From Eublepharis macularius (lineage: Eukaryota; Chordata; Lepidosauria; Squamata; Eublepharidae), in assembly GCF_028583425.1 (NCBI RefSeq), contig NC_072798.1, positions 8,558,501 through 8,622,500 of the forward strand: DNA of 64,000 bases, read 5' to 3'. The position numbers and the translations under genes are program-made. How positions within the stretch are numbered: the stretch's first letter is position 1; each line of letters opens with the position of its first letter. This document shows, one piece after another, positions 31,123 to 41,773 of this stretch. Under the pieces are notes generated by a model that was given only the letters and a program-made list of their open reading frames with translations, did no database searches and was not told where the DNA came from.

Positions 31123-32086
31123 GAGAATAAGCATTTTCAGAGGAGAATTCGTTTCGGAATACGCGTTCTTACTCACCTGTTGGGAGAAGGACAACGTTTC
31201 CTTGCAGTCATTGTTTCCTTTGTTGCTTTTGAAAGAGAACCACCTTCAGAAGAAAATTACTGTGGATCTGGCACAGTCACCTGTTTTGAAGACTTATATT
31301 CATGTCAATTTTCATTGACCCAGAGGCTGGAATTATGTTACTCTGAGAGACACTTGCTAGCATCACGGTCGGATGTTTAATTCACTGTTGTTATGTATGA
31401 TGGGTATTTGGTTAATCCTTATATTAATGATTGGTTAATTCCTATATAAATATTTTTGTACTGAATTACTGATTGGAACATTCTTCATACATGAATTTCC
31501 ATTAATGGTTGTTCATTGGGGATTTCATTCCCTGGGAAGCCTTTTGGGTATTCTAGTATATTTTCCCTTTGGGAACACCTCTGTTGTCTTGTACTGGAAG
31601 GAAATGGAGGACAATGTAGTTTCATTTCACTCCTTGCTGATTCTGATGGCTTAACACCGGTAATAAAAATGGGTAATAAAAATGGGTTACTGGACAAGCC
31701 TTCCAGGAGGGAGCCAAAACAGGCAAGGATTTTTTTCCTAAAGAAAGTCTTAGATTCAGGAAAGGAACAGAAGAGGGTAGCCGCAACATTGATCAGAGGG
31801 AGGGGAAGGCTAGATTCCACCTCTTTCAGCTGCCTCTGAATTTCTCCTTGCAGATATTAGGAGGCAAGTGTGGAGACTTCTACTTGGTTAGAAAAGAAAA
31901 ACAAAGAACCTAAGGAATCTGAAGTGTGCTAAAAGAGTTTGTGGAAGGTTAAATAGACTTCAACCCTTCCCAAGGGTGGTTAAAAGTCTTGTAGACAGCT
32001 CCCGTTTGTTTACACATGTCTCTGCTGGGATCCCTTCAAAGGTGTTCCTATTCCTTCCATTTCAGGTCTAATAACACGATATCTTC

Positions 32087-32152
32087 TTTGCAGGTGCAAA
32101 GTGCCTCCATCTACACCAGCCTTCGGTGTTCCGTGCATTCAACAGCTTCACA
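32087..32152 (+). promoter_or_regulatory. Candidate 5' splice acceptors before gene 3 ATG
   Basis: Two acceptor-like sites precede the ATG. ATCTTCTTTGCAG|GTGC at about 32094 has a good pyrimidine tract. CATTCAACAG|CTTCACA ends 7 nt before the ATG and matches the AACAG|CTTCA or AACAG|CTCAG sites at the same place in genes 1, 2 and 4 (GACAG in gene 4). Which one is used cannot be told from sequence. Confidence 0.45.
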
Positions 32153-32434
32153 ATGTTGCTGCCTCTCCTCTTCCTCATTTCTGCATCATTTCTCATTCCC
32201 GGGGACAGCGAGGTGGTGCAGAGCTTTAATAAATGCAGCGGCTTCTTCTTCAAGAAGAAGTTCCCTAGCGATGCTCTGAAGCCATTCAACCCAGCCCGGA
32301 TTTGCCAGAGATACCAGAACAAGTATGTCTTTGCCACGATGTACGACAGGACCAAACGCATTCCAATATACTCTGCTTATATTTACAATCCCAGACCAGG
32401 AGAGAGAGCAGTAGACTGGATGATAGAGCCTCAG
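32153..32434 (+). CDS. ENDOD1-like: ENDOD1-like secreted endonuclease, gene 3, coding exon 1
   Basis: First coding exon, 94 codons. Signal peptide MLLPLLFLISASFLIPGDS, then EVVQSFNKC, a Lys-rich FFFKKKF stretch, ARICQRY, FATMYDRTKRIPIYSAY and DWMIEPQ up to the CAG|GTAAGA donor. An in-frame ATG nine codons upstream is ignored because the acceptor-like site falls between the two. The exon is nearly identical to gene 4 exon 1; the only differences are at codons 30, 31, 58, 59, 82, 83, 84 and 86, all amino acid changing. Joined to 34631-35188 the product is 279 aa. Probably a secreted endonuclease with an intact catalytic centre in exon 2. Confidence 0.88.
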
Positions 32435-33164
32435 GTAAGAGGACTTCTCAAGTACTTGATCCGGGAACAGCAGGCCTCTTTGGTCTTTGATAATTTTCTG
32501 AAAGAGGCAGGGTCTTTGGGATTAAAATTCTGTCACCAGGACTGCTGAGATCTGGCATACAGCGCTTAATGTCTGTACATGGGAACCCAGCATAGCTAAA
32601 AAGGGGGGGGGGGACTGTAAGGCCAATGTGAAAGTGGTGGTCCAATTCCCCAGTCTTTCATTTTATTTTGGAAAATGCATACCTTGTCTTTCTTTTTGAA
32701 TTATGTACCATTTTGTAGTACTACAAAGCAAAGAAACAAAACCAAGGGGCTTAATCAGTGTCAGAAACCAATTTCGTTAAACCTTTGTTAATTATTACTA
32801 GTCATGATGGATATCTACTCCCTCCAGTACCAGAGGCAGTTATATCAGTTGCTGGGGAGCACTGAGCGGGAGGATTGATTGATTGATTAGGCTTCTGCCC
32901 CGCCCTGCTTGGGGGCTTCCTAGAGGCCGCTGGTCAGTCACTGTGTGAACAGAATGCAGGACTAGATGGGCCTTTGCTCTGATCCAACTCAACTCTTCTT
33001 CTGTTCTTAAACATGGCACTGGTGTAGCTGGTGTGAGCAGTGAGCTAGGACGTTAGTGCCTAAAATCTCCCCTCAGCTCCAAAACCACAATGTGGAGTTA
33101 GCTTTTCTCTCAGCTGCCATATTGGAGGAATAATGCAGGCGACTTTAAGGGGTGTTATCAGGAC

Positions 33165-34262
33165 TTCTGAGAACATAAGAAGAGCCCTGCTGGATCAAAC
33201 CAGTGGTTCATCGAGTCCAGTATCTTGTTTCTCACAGTGGCCAACCAGTTGCCCTGGAGGGCTAAGACACAAGGCATGGAGGCCTAGGCCTTCCCCTGAT
33301 GCTGCCTCATACCACTGTTATTTAGAGGTCTGTTGTAGACATGGGCATGAACAGAAAAAAACCCAAACATGTTGTTTGTTGTTCGTTGCCATCCATGAAC
33401 AACAAACAACGAACACTGACGAACATGATCCTGTCACGAACATGTTCTTTGTTTGTTGTTCGTGGGGGCCAGCAGGCTCTCCTCCAGCCATCAAGATCCC
33501 TACTGCACCACTCCCAGAGACCCTACCTGAGCAGGCAGCAGGAAATGTACCAATAATAAATAAGAGCTTGGCCCCAGAGCCTGGCAGCAGCCCTGGAAGG
33601 GGTAGATCCCTATCCCACCACACACAAAGAAAATTCAAGCTCCAATGCACTCTCCCTGTCTCTCTCTCAAAATGCCAACAGCAACTGTCTCTTCCTCACT
33701 GTCTGCAAAACCAGAGCTGGGACCTCCCCTCCTCCCTGCTCTTTGCTTCCTTGTCACAAATTTGGAGCTCCACACTTGAAAGGAAGACCTGCCTATCAAG
33801 CTAAACTGGCTTAGGTTTCCAGGGTAACAGCAGGAGTTCAGACAGAGTTCAGACAATCCCTGCCTGAGTTGCCATAGGAATTGATTGAAGGTGCCAGACT
33901 GTCTGGCTTGACGAACAGCAACGAATGAGGCTTGCAGCGTTTAGAATGGGGCCTCACAAACAGCTTGTTCGCGAACAGCCGAACAGGCTGTTTGTGGGCT
34001 TTTTTTGTGTTCGTAATGCTGTTCATGCCCATGTCTAGTCTGTTGCCTGAGAGAGTAGCAATTGATGGACGTCTCCTCCATCAATCTGTTTAATGCCCGC
34101 TTCAAGACATCCATCATTGAGGGCATTTATATTCACCGGCAGTGGATTCCACAATTTAATAGCTCATTGGGTGAAGAAACATTTCCTTTCGCCCATCCTG
34201 AGCCTATTGCCCATCGGCTTCATTGTATATCCCCAAGTTCTAGTATTATACCCCATGCATAA
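33165..34262 (-). repeat. CR1-like LINE fragment split by a hAT element
   Basis: GAACATAAGAAGAGCCCTGC to GTCTGTTG, then after the hAT element the same fragment continues (GGCAGTGGATTCCACAATTT). Confidence 0.6.
33336..34037. mobile_element. Non-autonomous hAT element, 8-bp TSD GTCTGTTG
   Basis: TIRs TAGACATGGGCATGAACAG and CTGTTCATGCCCATGTCTA with perfect 8-bp repeats at 33328-33335 and 34038-34045. The interior ends are rich in GTTTGTTGTTCG-like repeats. The long frame at 33133-33804 crosses its boundary and is not a gene. Confidence 0.9.
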
Positions 34263-34630
34263 GACTGTGTCAGTGAACAAAATAACTTCAAAAATGGTAA
34301 TTGTTGTGACCAGCATTGTAGAAAAGGCCCAGCTCTGCTACACAGCTTACAGTGGTGACACAGCTTACAGACCTGAAAAACCACAACATCTTATAAAATA
34401 TCTAGAAGGTTTTGAGTTGAACAACAACAATAAAAATGAACACGGTATTTTTCAGGGACTGAGGTGAGCCAAAGGAATGAAATACCTGAAGGGCCAGAGA
34501 GAGGAGGGGACAGTGTAGAGTTGGGAAGCAGAAGTTGGAGGACCTCGTTTTGGTGTGCAAGATTCAAATCTGGGGGGTGGGGGTGGCCTCTATCCTGAGA
34601 TAAATTAGCACTTTTTCTCCTGATTTTCAG

Positions 34631-35188
34631 CTTGCAGATAGAAGATACCGTACAAACATGGAAGATGAGCGAGAGACAACCATTCCAGTGGCAGAGATTA
34701 AAGCAAGCCAGGCCACGTTCAATGACTACGCAGGTGTTCCTTACCCTCTAGACAAAGGCCACTTGAACCCCGTGGTCCATCAAGCCGATGATGTCAGCAA
34801 AGCCGCCACGTTCACTTTGACTAACATTGTGCCGCAGTTCAGCAGACTCAACCAAAGGTCATGGGCGGAATATGAAACGCAAACAATGGCGACGAAGAAG
34901 AATCAGTTTGGATGCAATAAAATCTACGTCATCACTGGAGTGGTACCTGGGGATACTTTCATCGCAGGAGGCCGGGTCAATTACCCCAGTCACGTCTGGT
35001 CTGCCGCCTGCTGTGAGATTGATAAAAACAGAAGGAAGTCCTGGGGGGTCATTGCAGACAACAACTGGGATATACCGCCTGGCGTGATACCTCCAGTCAC
35101 AGAGCGCACACTGCGGCAGCTGGAGCAGGACCTCGAAAGGCTGTTTAAAAAGAAGAGAGTGGACCTTTTTAGCAGTTCTTGTTACTAG
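34631..35188 (+). CDS. ENDOD1-like: ENDOD1-like secreted endonuclease, gene 3, coding exon 2 (nuclease core)
   Basis: Second coding exon (185 codons plus stop) after a TGATTTTCAG acceptor. The core shows DKGHLNP (His138), the TLTNIVPQF block, LNQRSWAEYE (Asn168, Glu176), FGCNKIYVITGVVPG, the YPSHVWSAACC segment and the terminal SSSCY. Residues that align with general base, metal ligand and Glu of Serratia nuclease are all present, so activity is expected. It is four codons longer than gene 1 because of an insertion near DIPPGVIPPVTER. A second AG four nt downstream of the chosen acceptor would break the frame, so the first is preferred. Frame and splice sites are intact. Confidence 0.9.
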   Translation, partial: LADRRYRTNMEDERETTIPVAEIKASQATFNDYAGVPYPLDKGHLNPVVHQADDVSKAATFTLTNIVPQFSRLNQRSWAEYETQTMATKKNQFGCNKIYVITGVVPGDTFIAGGRVNYPSHVWSAACCEIDKNRRKSWGVIADNNWDIPPGVIPPVTERTLRQLEQDLERLFKKKRVDLFSSSCY

Positions 35189-35592
35189 GCCAAAAGCTGC
35201 AAATCGGCTTTCCCATCACTGAGTTTTCTGCTGAGAGTTGACCGTGGTATGCTAGTGAGAGAAATGAGGCCTGCTGAAGCAACAATACCTCCGTCATCTC
35301 TGCTCATGTATTCTGCAGGGCCTTTTTACTGTCTGCCCCACTGGCAATGCTGTTCCTATCATGCCACTTTCCACTCTTAAAAATGATGTGACCTTTCTCC
35401 AGCCTGTGTAGCCTGAGAGAGAAGGACGGGGAAGCTTTTTCAAGCTAACTACTGCTTTCACGACATATATTTGTTGATTTGCATAAATTACAGCTATCTT
35501 ACAGCACTTGGAAAAATCCTCTTTCTAATATGCTATCCAAGACCACACAAACCTGGCAACCATGCCATGCCTTGTGATCCAATCTAAATGCT

Positions 35593-35807
35593 GGAACAGC
35601 AGAATTTGAGTCCGGTGGCACCTTAGAACTCAACAAGATATTCAGGTTATACGCTTTTGCGAGTCAAAGCTCCTTTCTTCAGTAGGGAGCTCTGACTCTC
35701 GAAAGCTGAAACCCTGAAAATCTTGTTGGTCTCTAAAGTGCCACCAGACTCCAATCCTGCTGTTCTACTGCAGACCAACTTGGCCACCTACTGGAAACAA
35801 TCTAAAT
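35593..35807. repeat. Fold-back retroposon in gene 3 3' UTR, 11-bp TSD
   Basis: Flanked by CAATCTAAATG at both ends. Inverted arms GAGTCCGGTGGCACC and GGTGCC-like CACCAGACTCC, with AAGCTCC...GGAGCTCT at the centre. Confidence 0.75.
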
Positions 35808-36064
35808 GTTACCTAATTTCTGAGGCTGGCTGGGTTCCAGATGTCCCCTCTTTCTTCTTTTACTCATGAGCCATCTCAAGTGAGATTCTCAAGAGGTGCC
35901 ATAAAAACCACCTCAATAAATCAAGAAACAGGTATAGCAAGTGTGTCAATTTGTAATAGGCTCTTATTGGAGGGATGAAATGATCATTGCCTCAAAAATA
36001 CTGTCATGGTGGGTCATTCAGATACCATTTTTCTTTTCTTCAGGTGCTAAAGGGCATTCAATCA

Positions 36065-36070
36065 AATAAA
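36065..36070 (+). terminator. PolyA signal AATAAA, gene 3
   Basis: AATAAA followed by a conserved cleavage-site region (CTTAATGCAACATG) and a GT-rich stretch. It is equivalent to the gene 1 signal at 3870. Confidence 0.72.
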
Positions 36071-36369
36071 AATCTTAATGCAACATGTCTGTGTATGGCG
36101 TGTTTTGGGAGGGGGGATGTGGAGGGTTGTAGATGGGGGTAATCCTAAAATGTTTTCATACCATTCTGTGCTTTTGTGAGCCTGATGTTGCTTTTGAGAA
36201 AGCTGCAATAGATCCAGGACTTGGGCAGAGTCCCTGCTGAGAACTTGTGAAAACCTCCTTTCTCAGGGGCTGTTGCGCAAGGTTGGAATTTGAGCGCTCT
36301 TCATGTTATTAAAGTTATGGCTGCTGAGAAACCAGAATGCAGTTTCTCTTCCCCAAGCAGTGATATGTT

Positions 36370-36480
36370 CAGAATAGCAAGATTTGAGTCCAGTGGCACC
36401 TCAGAGACCAACCTGATTCCCAGAGTGTAAACTTTCGAGAATCAGAGCTCCCTTCTTCAGACAGGAGTAGGAATGGGGAT
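36370..36480. repeat. Partial retroposon (GAGTCCAGTGGCACC family)
   Basis: TTTGAGTCCAGTGGCACC and CTTTCGAGAATCAGAGC; half of the element at 35593. Confidence 0.6.
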
Positions 36481-36589
36481 CCCTGAGGCCTTATATCCCA
36501 GCCAAAGATGGGTGGGCGGTTACAAGGGAGGGTATCAGACCAGAAAGGTACAATTCAGCTTGATTAGAGCAGAAATTAATCCTTATTTG

Positions 36590-36990
36590 AAAATGTGATG
36601 CTGGAGGAGAGTTTTGCAGATACCATGGGCAAATAAGTGGGTTCTAGATCAAATCAAGCCTGAATCCTCCCTAGAAGCTAAAATGACAAAACGTAGGCTA
36701 TTGTTCTTTGAGTCACATCATGAGAAGACAAGATTCTCTGGAAAAGTCAATAATGCTAGGAAGAGTGGAAGGCAGTAGGAAAAGAGGAAGGCCTAAAACA
36801 AGATGGCTGGACTCAATAAAAGAAGCCACGTTCCCACTCCTTGTGTGCCCAAAAGTGATGTAGACCCATCACGGGTTGCTTGTAGCTTTTGGGCACAACT
36901 CTATGTAGTTTTACCCAATAAAAGAAGCCACGTTTCCTTCATAGGATTGCCATTGGTCAGAGTTGACTTGATGGCACATAACACACAGCC
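36590..36990 (+). mobile_element. Bov-B (RTE) LINE 3' end
   Basis: Translation around 36680-36835 gives KMTKRRLLFFESHHEKTRFS with frame breaks. The 3' end GGTCAGAGTTGACTTGATGG and ATAACACACA is the usual Bov-B/Sauria SINE tail. An 83-bp insert lies at 36833-36915. Confidence 0.82.
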
Positions 36991-36999
36991 TAACCTACT

Positions 37000-37742
37000 T
37001 CTCAGGGTGGTTGTGAGGTGTGAGGATAATATGGAAGCAAGGAGAATGATGCTTTGAGTTCCCACCACGGAGAAAGAGAGTATGTAAATGAACTAAATTA
37101 AGAATCTTGTGGATTCTCCATCATGTAACTGGGCTGTAGGGGAGAGGCCACCTGGGAGGTGAAGATGGGGGCAGACAAAAGAGGGTGGGAAGGACTGAAG
37201 GAAGCAAGAAAAGGGAAGAGGCTATGGAGGGAAGAGAAGGGAAAGAGGACATGGTGGCAGATGGGAAAGTGAGATGCTCCCAAAAGTCCCCCACTAGTAT
37301 TATTAAAATATTCATCCCTCCAGCATACAGTTGCCAGGTAGCCATTGAGGGCAAGCGAACTCCTCCTCGCTTTCCACATCCCTCTGTGCTCACTGAATGG
37401 AATGTCAGGAGGGAAATGGGAGCGGATTGAGGTTGCACAACGTGGCGATGTCACTTCCAAGTGAATATCTGGATGTGACATCACGATATTGAATGACTGT
37501 CTCGGAATTCCTCCACAGAGAATCTCTATGGTAAAGAATTCCTAGACCATGGGTCGGTGTGGTGACGTCACTTCCAGGTCTTCATCAGGAATTGTCATGG
37601 CCACATTGTTCAATGTCGCTCTCCCCATTCCTTGTCCATGCAAGCTCCCAGGATTGCCAAAGGCAGGTCTAGCATCCCTTTTCTAGAAGGTATTAAGTTG
37701 AAGGGGGGATACTGTTCAAGTCTGAAATCTTGGAGTCTCTCA
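37000..37742. other. No recognised feature
   Basis: Purine-rich stretch 37137-37260, otherwise unassigned. Confidence 0.35.
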
Positions 37743-37746
37743 TTAG

Positions 37747-37959
37747 TGTTACCTGAAGTGGTCTTCTTGCAATAAATATGATTTATGGGGGAATTAGCTA
37801 ACAAGGAAGACGGCTATACAAGAGGGAGTAACTGGGATCTAACACCTTTGTATCACCTTCCCACAATAGAACAAGTGAGTCTGGTGCCTAATATGAAACA
37901 ATAACTTTTATTGAACACAAGAACTTCATGCACATACACACCAATTACTGGGGAAAATA

Positions 37960-38019
<60 letters not shown>

Positions 38020-38892
38020 CCTAGGGAATGTAGCCAGAAATTGGGGATAGCGAGAGGGAATAAATATATCTACCTATCCTGGAGAAGGGGGTCCAGTCCG
38101 CAGTGAGGAGAGAGAGAGAGGCTTCAAATGTCCAGCGTCCTCAGCAAGGCAAGCGGCTTAGAGCAAACCTCAAGGGAACAGCACTTGTGGATCTGGAAAC
38201 ATATTCAAAGGAAGAGAGGCTTAGGGAAGAGACACTAAGGGAGCAGCATCCTTGAAGCTTGCATGATTTGAATGAGGCCAGGGCTCAACCTTTATAGGTA
38301 AAATGTGCCCTGAGGTGGAGGAGAGTTCTCCTAGCAGTTCGGACAAAGACTCCAATGGTCAGTTCCTGGGTTTAACAAAGGACTTGATTGCCTTGATGGA
38401 TAGCTGCCAGGGGGTGTGAAAGCAAATGCAAAACTCGTTCTAGCACTGCACAAAAAGGACAGTTTCTCTGATGAAGTACACCGGAGCTAGGTTAAGTGTT
38501 TTTAGAGAGGGGGTACATTGTGCCAGGAATGACTATCTATACTTATGAATGCCATTTTATTAGCTCCTCAATCATGGATGGGAGATCTCATCACGGAAGG
38601 AGGGAAAGGAATGTGCTAAGTGGGGGGTGACTCTGTGAGTCCTTTGTTGCTCTGGGCACCGGTAGGGCTGGAGGTGGCAGTAAATCCAATCAAGCCGTGG
38701 TCATTCCGCAATCTAGAGCAGCATTCCTTGCATGCCTGGTTCTCCCGGGCGAGATGTAGCAACGTCAGAGGCTCCCTGGTGGCCATACAGTAGCCATTTT
38801 AAACTCCAGAGGCTTGTCCACTTTTAATATCACACGCAGCTGTATAAAAAGTGCTGTACAACAGGTGGAGGAGGCCGGGCTGACTGCTTACA
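37747..38892 (-). mobile_element. Solo LTR with 4-bp TSD TTAG
   Basis: TGTTACCTG to GCTTACA, flanked by TTAG (37743-37746, 38893-38896). Paralogue of 23499-24536, with an expanded (CA)n tract at about 37961-38013. Confidence 0.85.
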
Positions 38893-38896
38893 TTAG

Positions 38897-39629
38897 TGGC
38901 TGTTGAGAAGGCAAAATATTGTTTCACCATTTATTTTCTTAGAACACTGAAATACACAAATCATCCTTTGAAGGGCAAAATTATCTCTTTGCAGAGAGGA
39001 ATTAAGCTCAGGAGGAGGTGGGGCCATTAGGTAGGGGTTGGTAGAAAAATGGACACCAAATTTCACTAACCCTAGTCTCTGTTTTCAAGAATTAATTACA
39101 AGCCGTCCTCTGGCTGCTTGCCTTTTTGAAATGTGCACCTCTAAGCATGCCCAGAAAGCCTTTTACTCATTAATGAATAACCACTGCCAGGTTACTATCT
39201 TCACCTGGGATAAGAGATGGCTGGGAAGGAACGACTGTATAGAGGTGGGGTGTGTGGCCAAGCAAGGCAGCAGTGCTTCAAGAAAACAGACTGGAAACAG
39301 ATTTACCATTGTTTAATATGGTTCTCCCCATAGTAAACAATTGCAATAAATTGTGTGTAACATCAAAAACCTCTGCAAGGCCAGAAATTATAAAAAAGTA
39401 CATAAAAATATAACAGAAAAGGACAAAGAGAAATGAAAGAGAAATCTTTCTTTTGAAAGCAAATAAGGTAATGACAAACCACCCTGTAAAAAGTCTGACA
39501 AGAAAACATCAGTAATGACTTGGTGCTTGCACAGGGGACTACCGTTACCTTTACCTTTAAGGTGAATAAATGGCTACATATTTTAAAAAGTGAATTCAGA
39601 AAAAGAAAATCCACTCCTCATAACAACAT
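38897..39629. other. Unassigned; includes the empty-site relative of 23495
   Basis: 39200-39270 is related to the host repeat at 23440-23498. The rest shows no supported feature. Confidence 0.4.
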
Positions 39630-40062
39630 GTTGGGATCTTGTGTCCTATGATCAGTCATGAAAGAGTTAAATTGTTCTGTTTATTTAGTTAGTCAACTAG
39701 TTTGCATAGCTCCACTTAGCTGTCCAGTTAAGGTTCCAACTATAGAAAGGGGAGTCTTTATGCTTAATGAAGAGATCTAGGATCATCTATTGGGCAATTC
39801 GTTTATTGGGGGGGCAATTAACTAGCAACTTATACTAAAGGTTTATTGCTCTTTGTTCAGTTCAATTCTCAGCCAGGTCTTAGCCTTAAGTCTTCAGACA
39901 GTATTGAGTTCTAGTCTGACCACCAAGATGTAGAGAGACAGCTATTCTTTATTTTCTCATCAATGTACCCTAATATGTTAAGATATTTTCTAGAGCTAAG
40001 CCCTGGAGTCTGTTCTTATATTCTACTGTGCACTAATTTACTCTGCTACTTAAAACCCAACA
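39630..40062. mobile_element. Solo LTR (TGTTGGG...CCCAACA)
   Basis: 433 bp with inverted ends TGTTGGG and CCCAACA; homologous to 12237-12670. Flanks CAACA and CAATG only partly match. Confidence 0.65.
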
Positions 40063-40279
40063 CAATGCTAGCCAGAGAGAGAGCCATTTGTCAAGTGAAT
40101 GAAGAGAAAGCCTGAGAGGAAAGTTATATGGCTTGATTTAAATGTGACCCTGGCCAAGACAAGAACAGTCTCCCAAGAATTCTTGGCAGTCAAACTGTGT
40201 TTTATTCAAACTAGATACCTGCCCAATGCAAAGCAGCTCCGGGGCATCCTTGACCCAAGTTTAATCTCACCATGCACAG

Positions 40280-40600
40280 CTATCTATCTATTTATTTATT
40301 TATTTATTTATTTATTTATATTCCGCCTTTCTCACTGAGACTCGAGGCGGATTACACAGTATGAGATTAGTACAATCAGTATCAAGTACATTTCAATACA
40401 GTATCAAGGATATTTCCATAAACAATGCCAGAGAGTAAACAAGATGCAAGTTTAAAAGACATAGTATTAGCAAGAATCCAATACAGAGTAGAAAAAATAC
40501 TGAAGAAGAACATAATCAGTTCCAGGACTGACATTAAACAACATGGAGCACAGGTGGTACACAAGAGTACATAGTTAAAGCAACAGATAATATGTAAGGC
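40280..40600 (-). repeat. LINE 3' tail with (TTTA)n
   Basis: (TTTA)n at 40288-40320, then ATTCCGCCTTTCTCACTGAG and GCGGATTACACAGTATGAG. Typical reversed 3' end of a squamate L2/CR1-type LINE. Confidence 0.5.
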
Positions 40601-40635
40601 AATATAGTGATGAAGTTTTGCATGGGTAGCAAGTA

Positions 40636-40853
40636 AAGTTACCAACTCTGGGTTGAGATATTGCTGGAGGTTTGGGGACAGAGCCCAGGGAGGCTATGGA
40701 TCGTGTGGGGGGGGGGAGGGAACTCAGCAGGATATATTGCCACAGATTCTCCCTCCGAAGCTGCCATTTCTTCAGAGGAACTGTCCTCTGTCTTCCTGAG
40801 ATCAGTTGTAATTCCAGATCTCCAGGCCTCACCTGGAGGTTGGTGTCTCTAGT
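40636..40853. repeat. Degraded hAT-type MITE (TAGGGTTGCC family)
   Basis: AAAGTTACCAACTCTGGG to ACCTGGAGGTTGGTG, with GATCAGTTGTAATTCCAG. Confidence 0.7.
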
Positions 40854-41176
40854 AGCAACCCCATTGATGCTTTGGAAGAACCAATTCCTGCATGAGAGAG
40901 TGATTTCCCCTCCGTTAGCATCGCATTTTAATCAGGCCTGAGTACAGATAGACTAAAGAGAGAATTTTTATTAAAGGTCAACCAACCCAGAGTTGGTTTG
41001 AAAATGGGATCCAGTCTGTGATGTATTGGGCTCAGGGCCTCTAATGTATTCTGGCTCACCTTCCCCAGCATACCTGCGAACAACAGGGTTTTCCAAACTA
41101 AGGGGGGAGGTGTGTTGTGTACTGGGCCAAGCAAGACCTCTAAGGTATTTAATGTATTGATTGTAATGCACTATAC

Positions 41177-41510
41177 TGTGTGGAGCTTAAGGTTCAGTCA
41201 AGGCTCCCAATGCCTGCGTTCTCATTGGTCCATAATCCCTGCAATATCTCTGGTTACTTTCTCAAGGCAGCAGCCAATCGGTCCTCTATAATAAAGACCA
41301 ATCAGTGGCCTGCCTACTTCATACATTGTATATAGTTTATGCAAATGAGGGTATTGTAAAGTATGTATTCTCATTGGCTATCAGTTATTCTGGGGGTGGA
41401 GCTGCTGTATATATATTGAGGGCTTCTGATCAGTGTGTCAGTGTGTGTTGTGTTCCTGCTAAATAAAGAGCTGTTGAAGTACCTCATGTCTGAACCCACT
41501 ATTTAATACA
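41177..41510 (+). mobile_element. Probable solo LTR with promoter elements
   Basis: Four CCAAT/ATTGG boxes (about 41225-41375), TATATATATTG near 41409 and AATAAAG at 41462 in the usual U3-R order. TGTGTGGAGC start and ATTTAATACA end are suggested, but no clear TSD is seen. Confidence 0.5.
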
Positions 41511-41773
41511 GTCCAAAGAGCAAAAGAGCCAATCTCATCTGTCAAAGCACAATAATCTAATCCATTGTTGCTACTGATGCAAAGAGCAGTTGTACCTGCT
41601 ACACCACCAAAGGGGCAGCTTGGAGACTTTCACATAACCCTGTAACTAAATCTCTGATTTTGCCATCTGTAGCCATAGCAGCAACCAGCAAAATAGTACC
41701 TAATACTGGATATGATTGTGATTTGGGTTTAGAGCACATGATTTGGGTGAGAGATCACACAGAGCCACTCTCA

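Larger units (their letters stand above)
30250..33110 (+). repeat. Segmental duplication block A (gene 3 copy)
   Basis: Matches 52446-56276 plus 63723-64000 in order: 30250-30717 with 52446-52909, 31590-31980 with 52976-53370, 31995-32805 with 55456-56276, 32815-33110 with 63723-64000. Copy A alone carries the palindromic element at 30720-30887. Copy A also has about 650 bp (30935-31590) that is absent from copy B. Confidence 0.85.
35189..36086 (+). other. Gene 3 3' UTR with an inserted retroposon
   Basis: Follows the stop codon and resembles the 3' UTR of gene 1 up to a shared AATAAA block. A fold-back retroposon with an 11-bp target duplication (CAATCTAAATG) sits at about 35593-35807 and accounts for much of the extra length compared with gene 1. 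Confidence 0.6.

Noticed and set aside
33133..33804. 223-aa open frame
   Set aside because: It crosses the border of a hAT element with a perfect 8-bp target duplication and has no family motifs.
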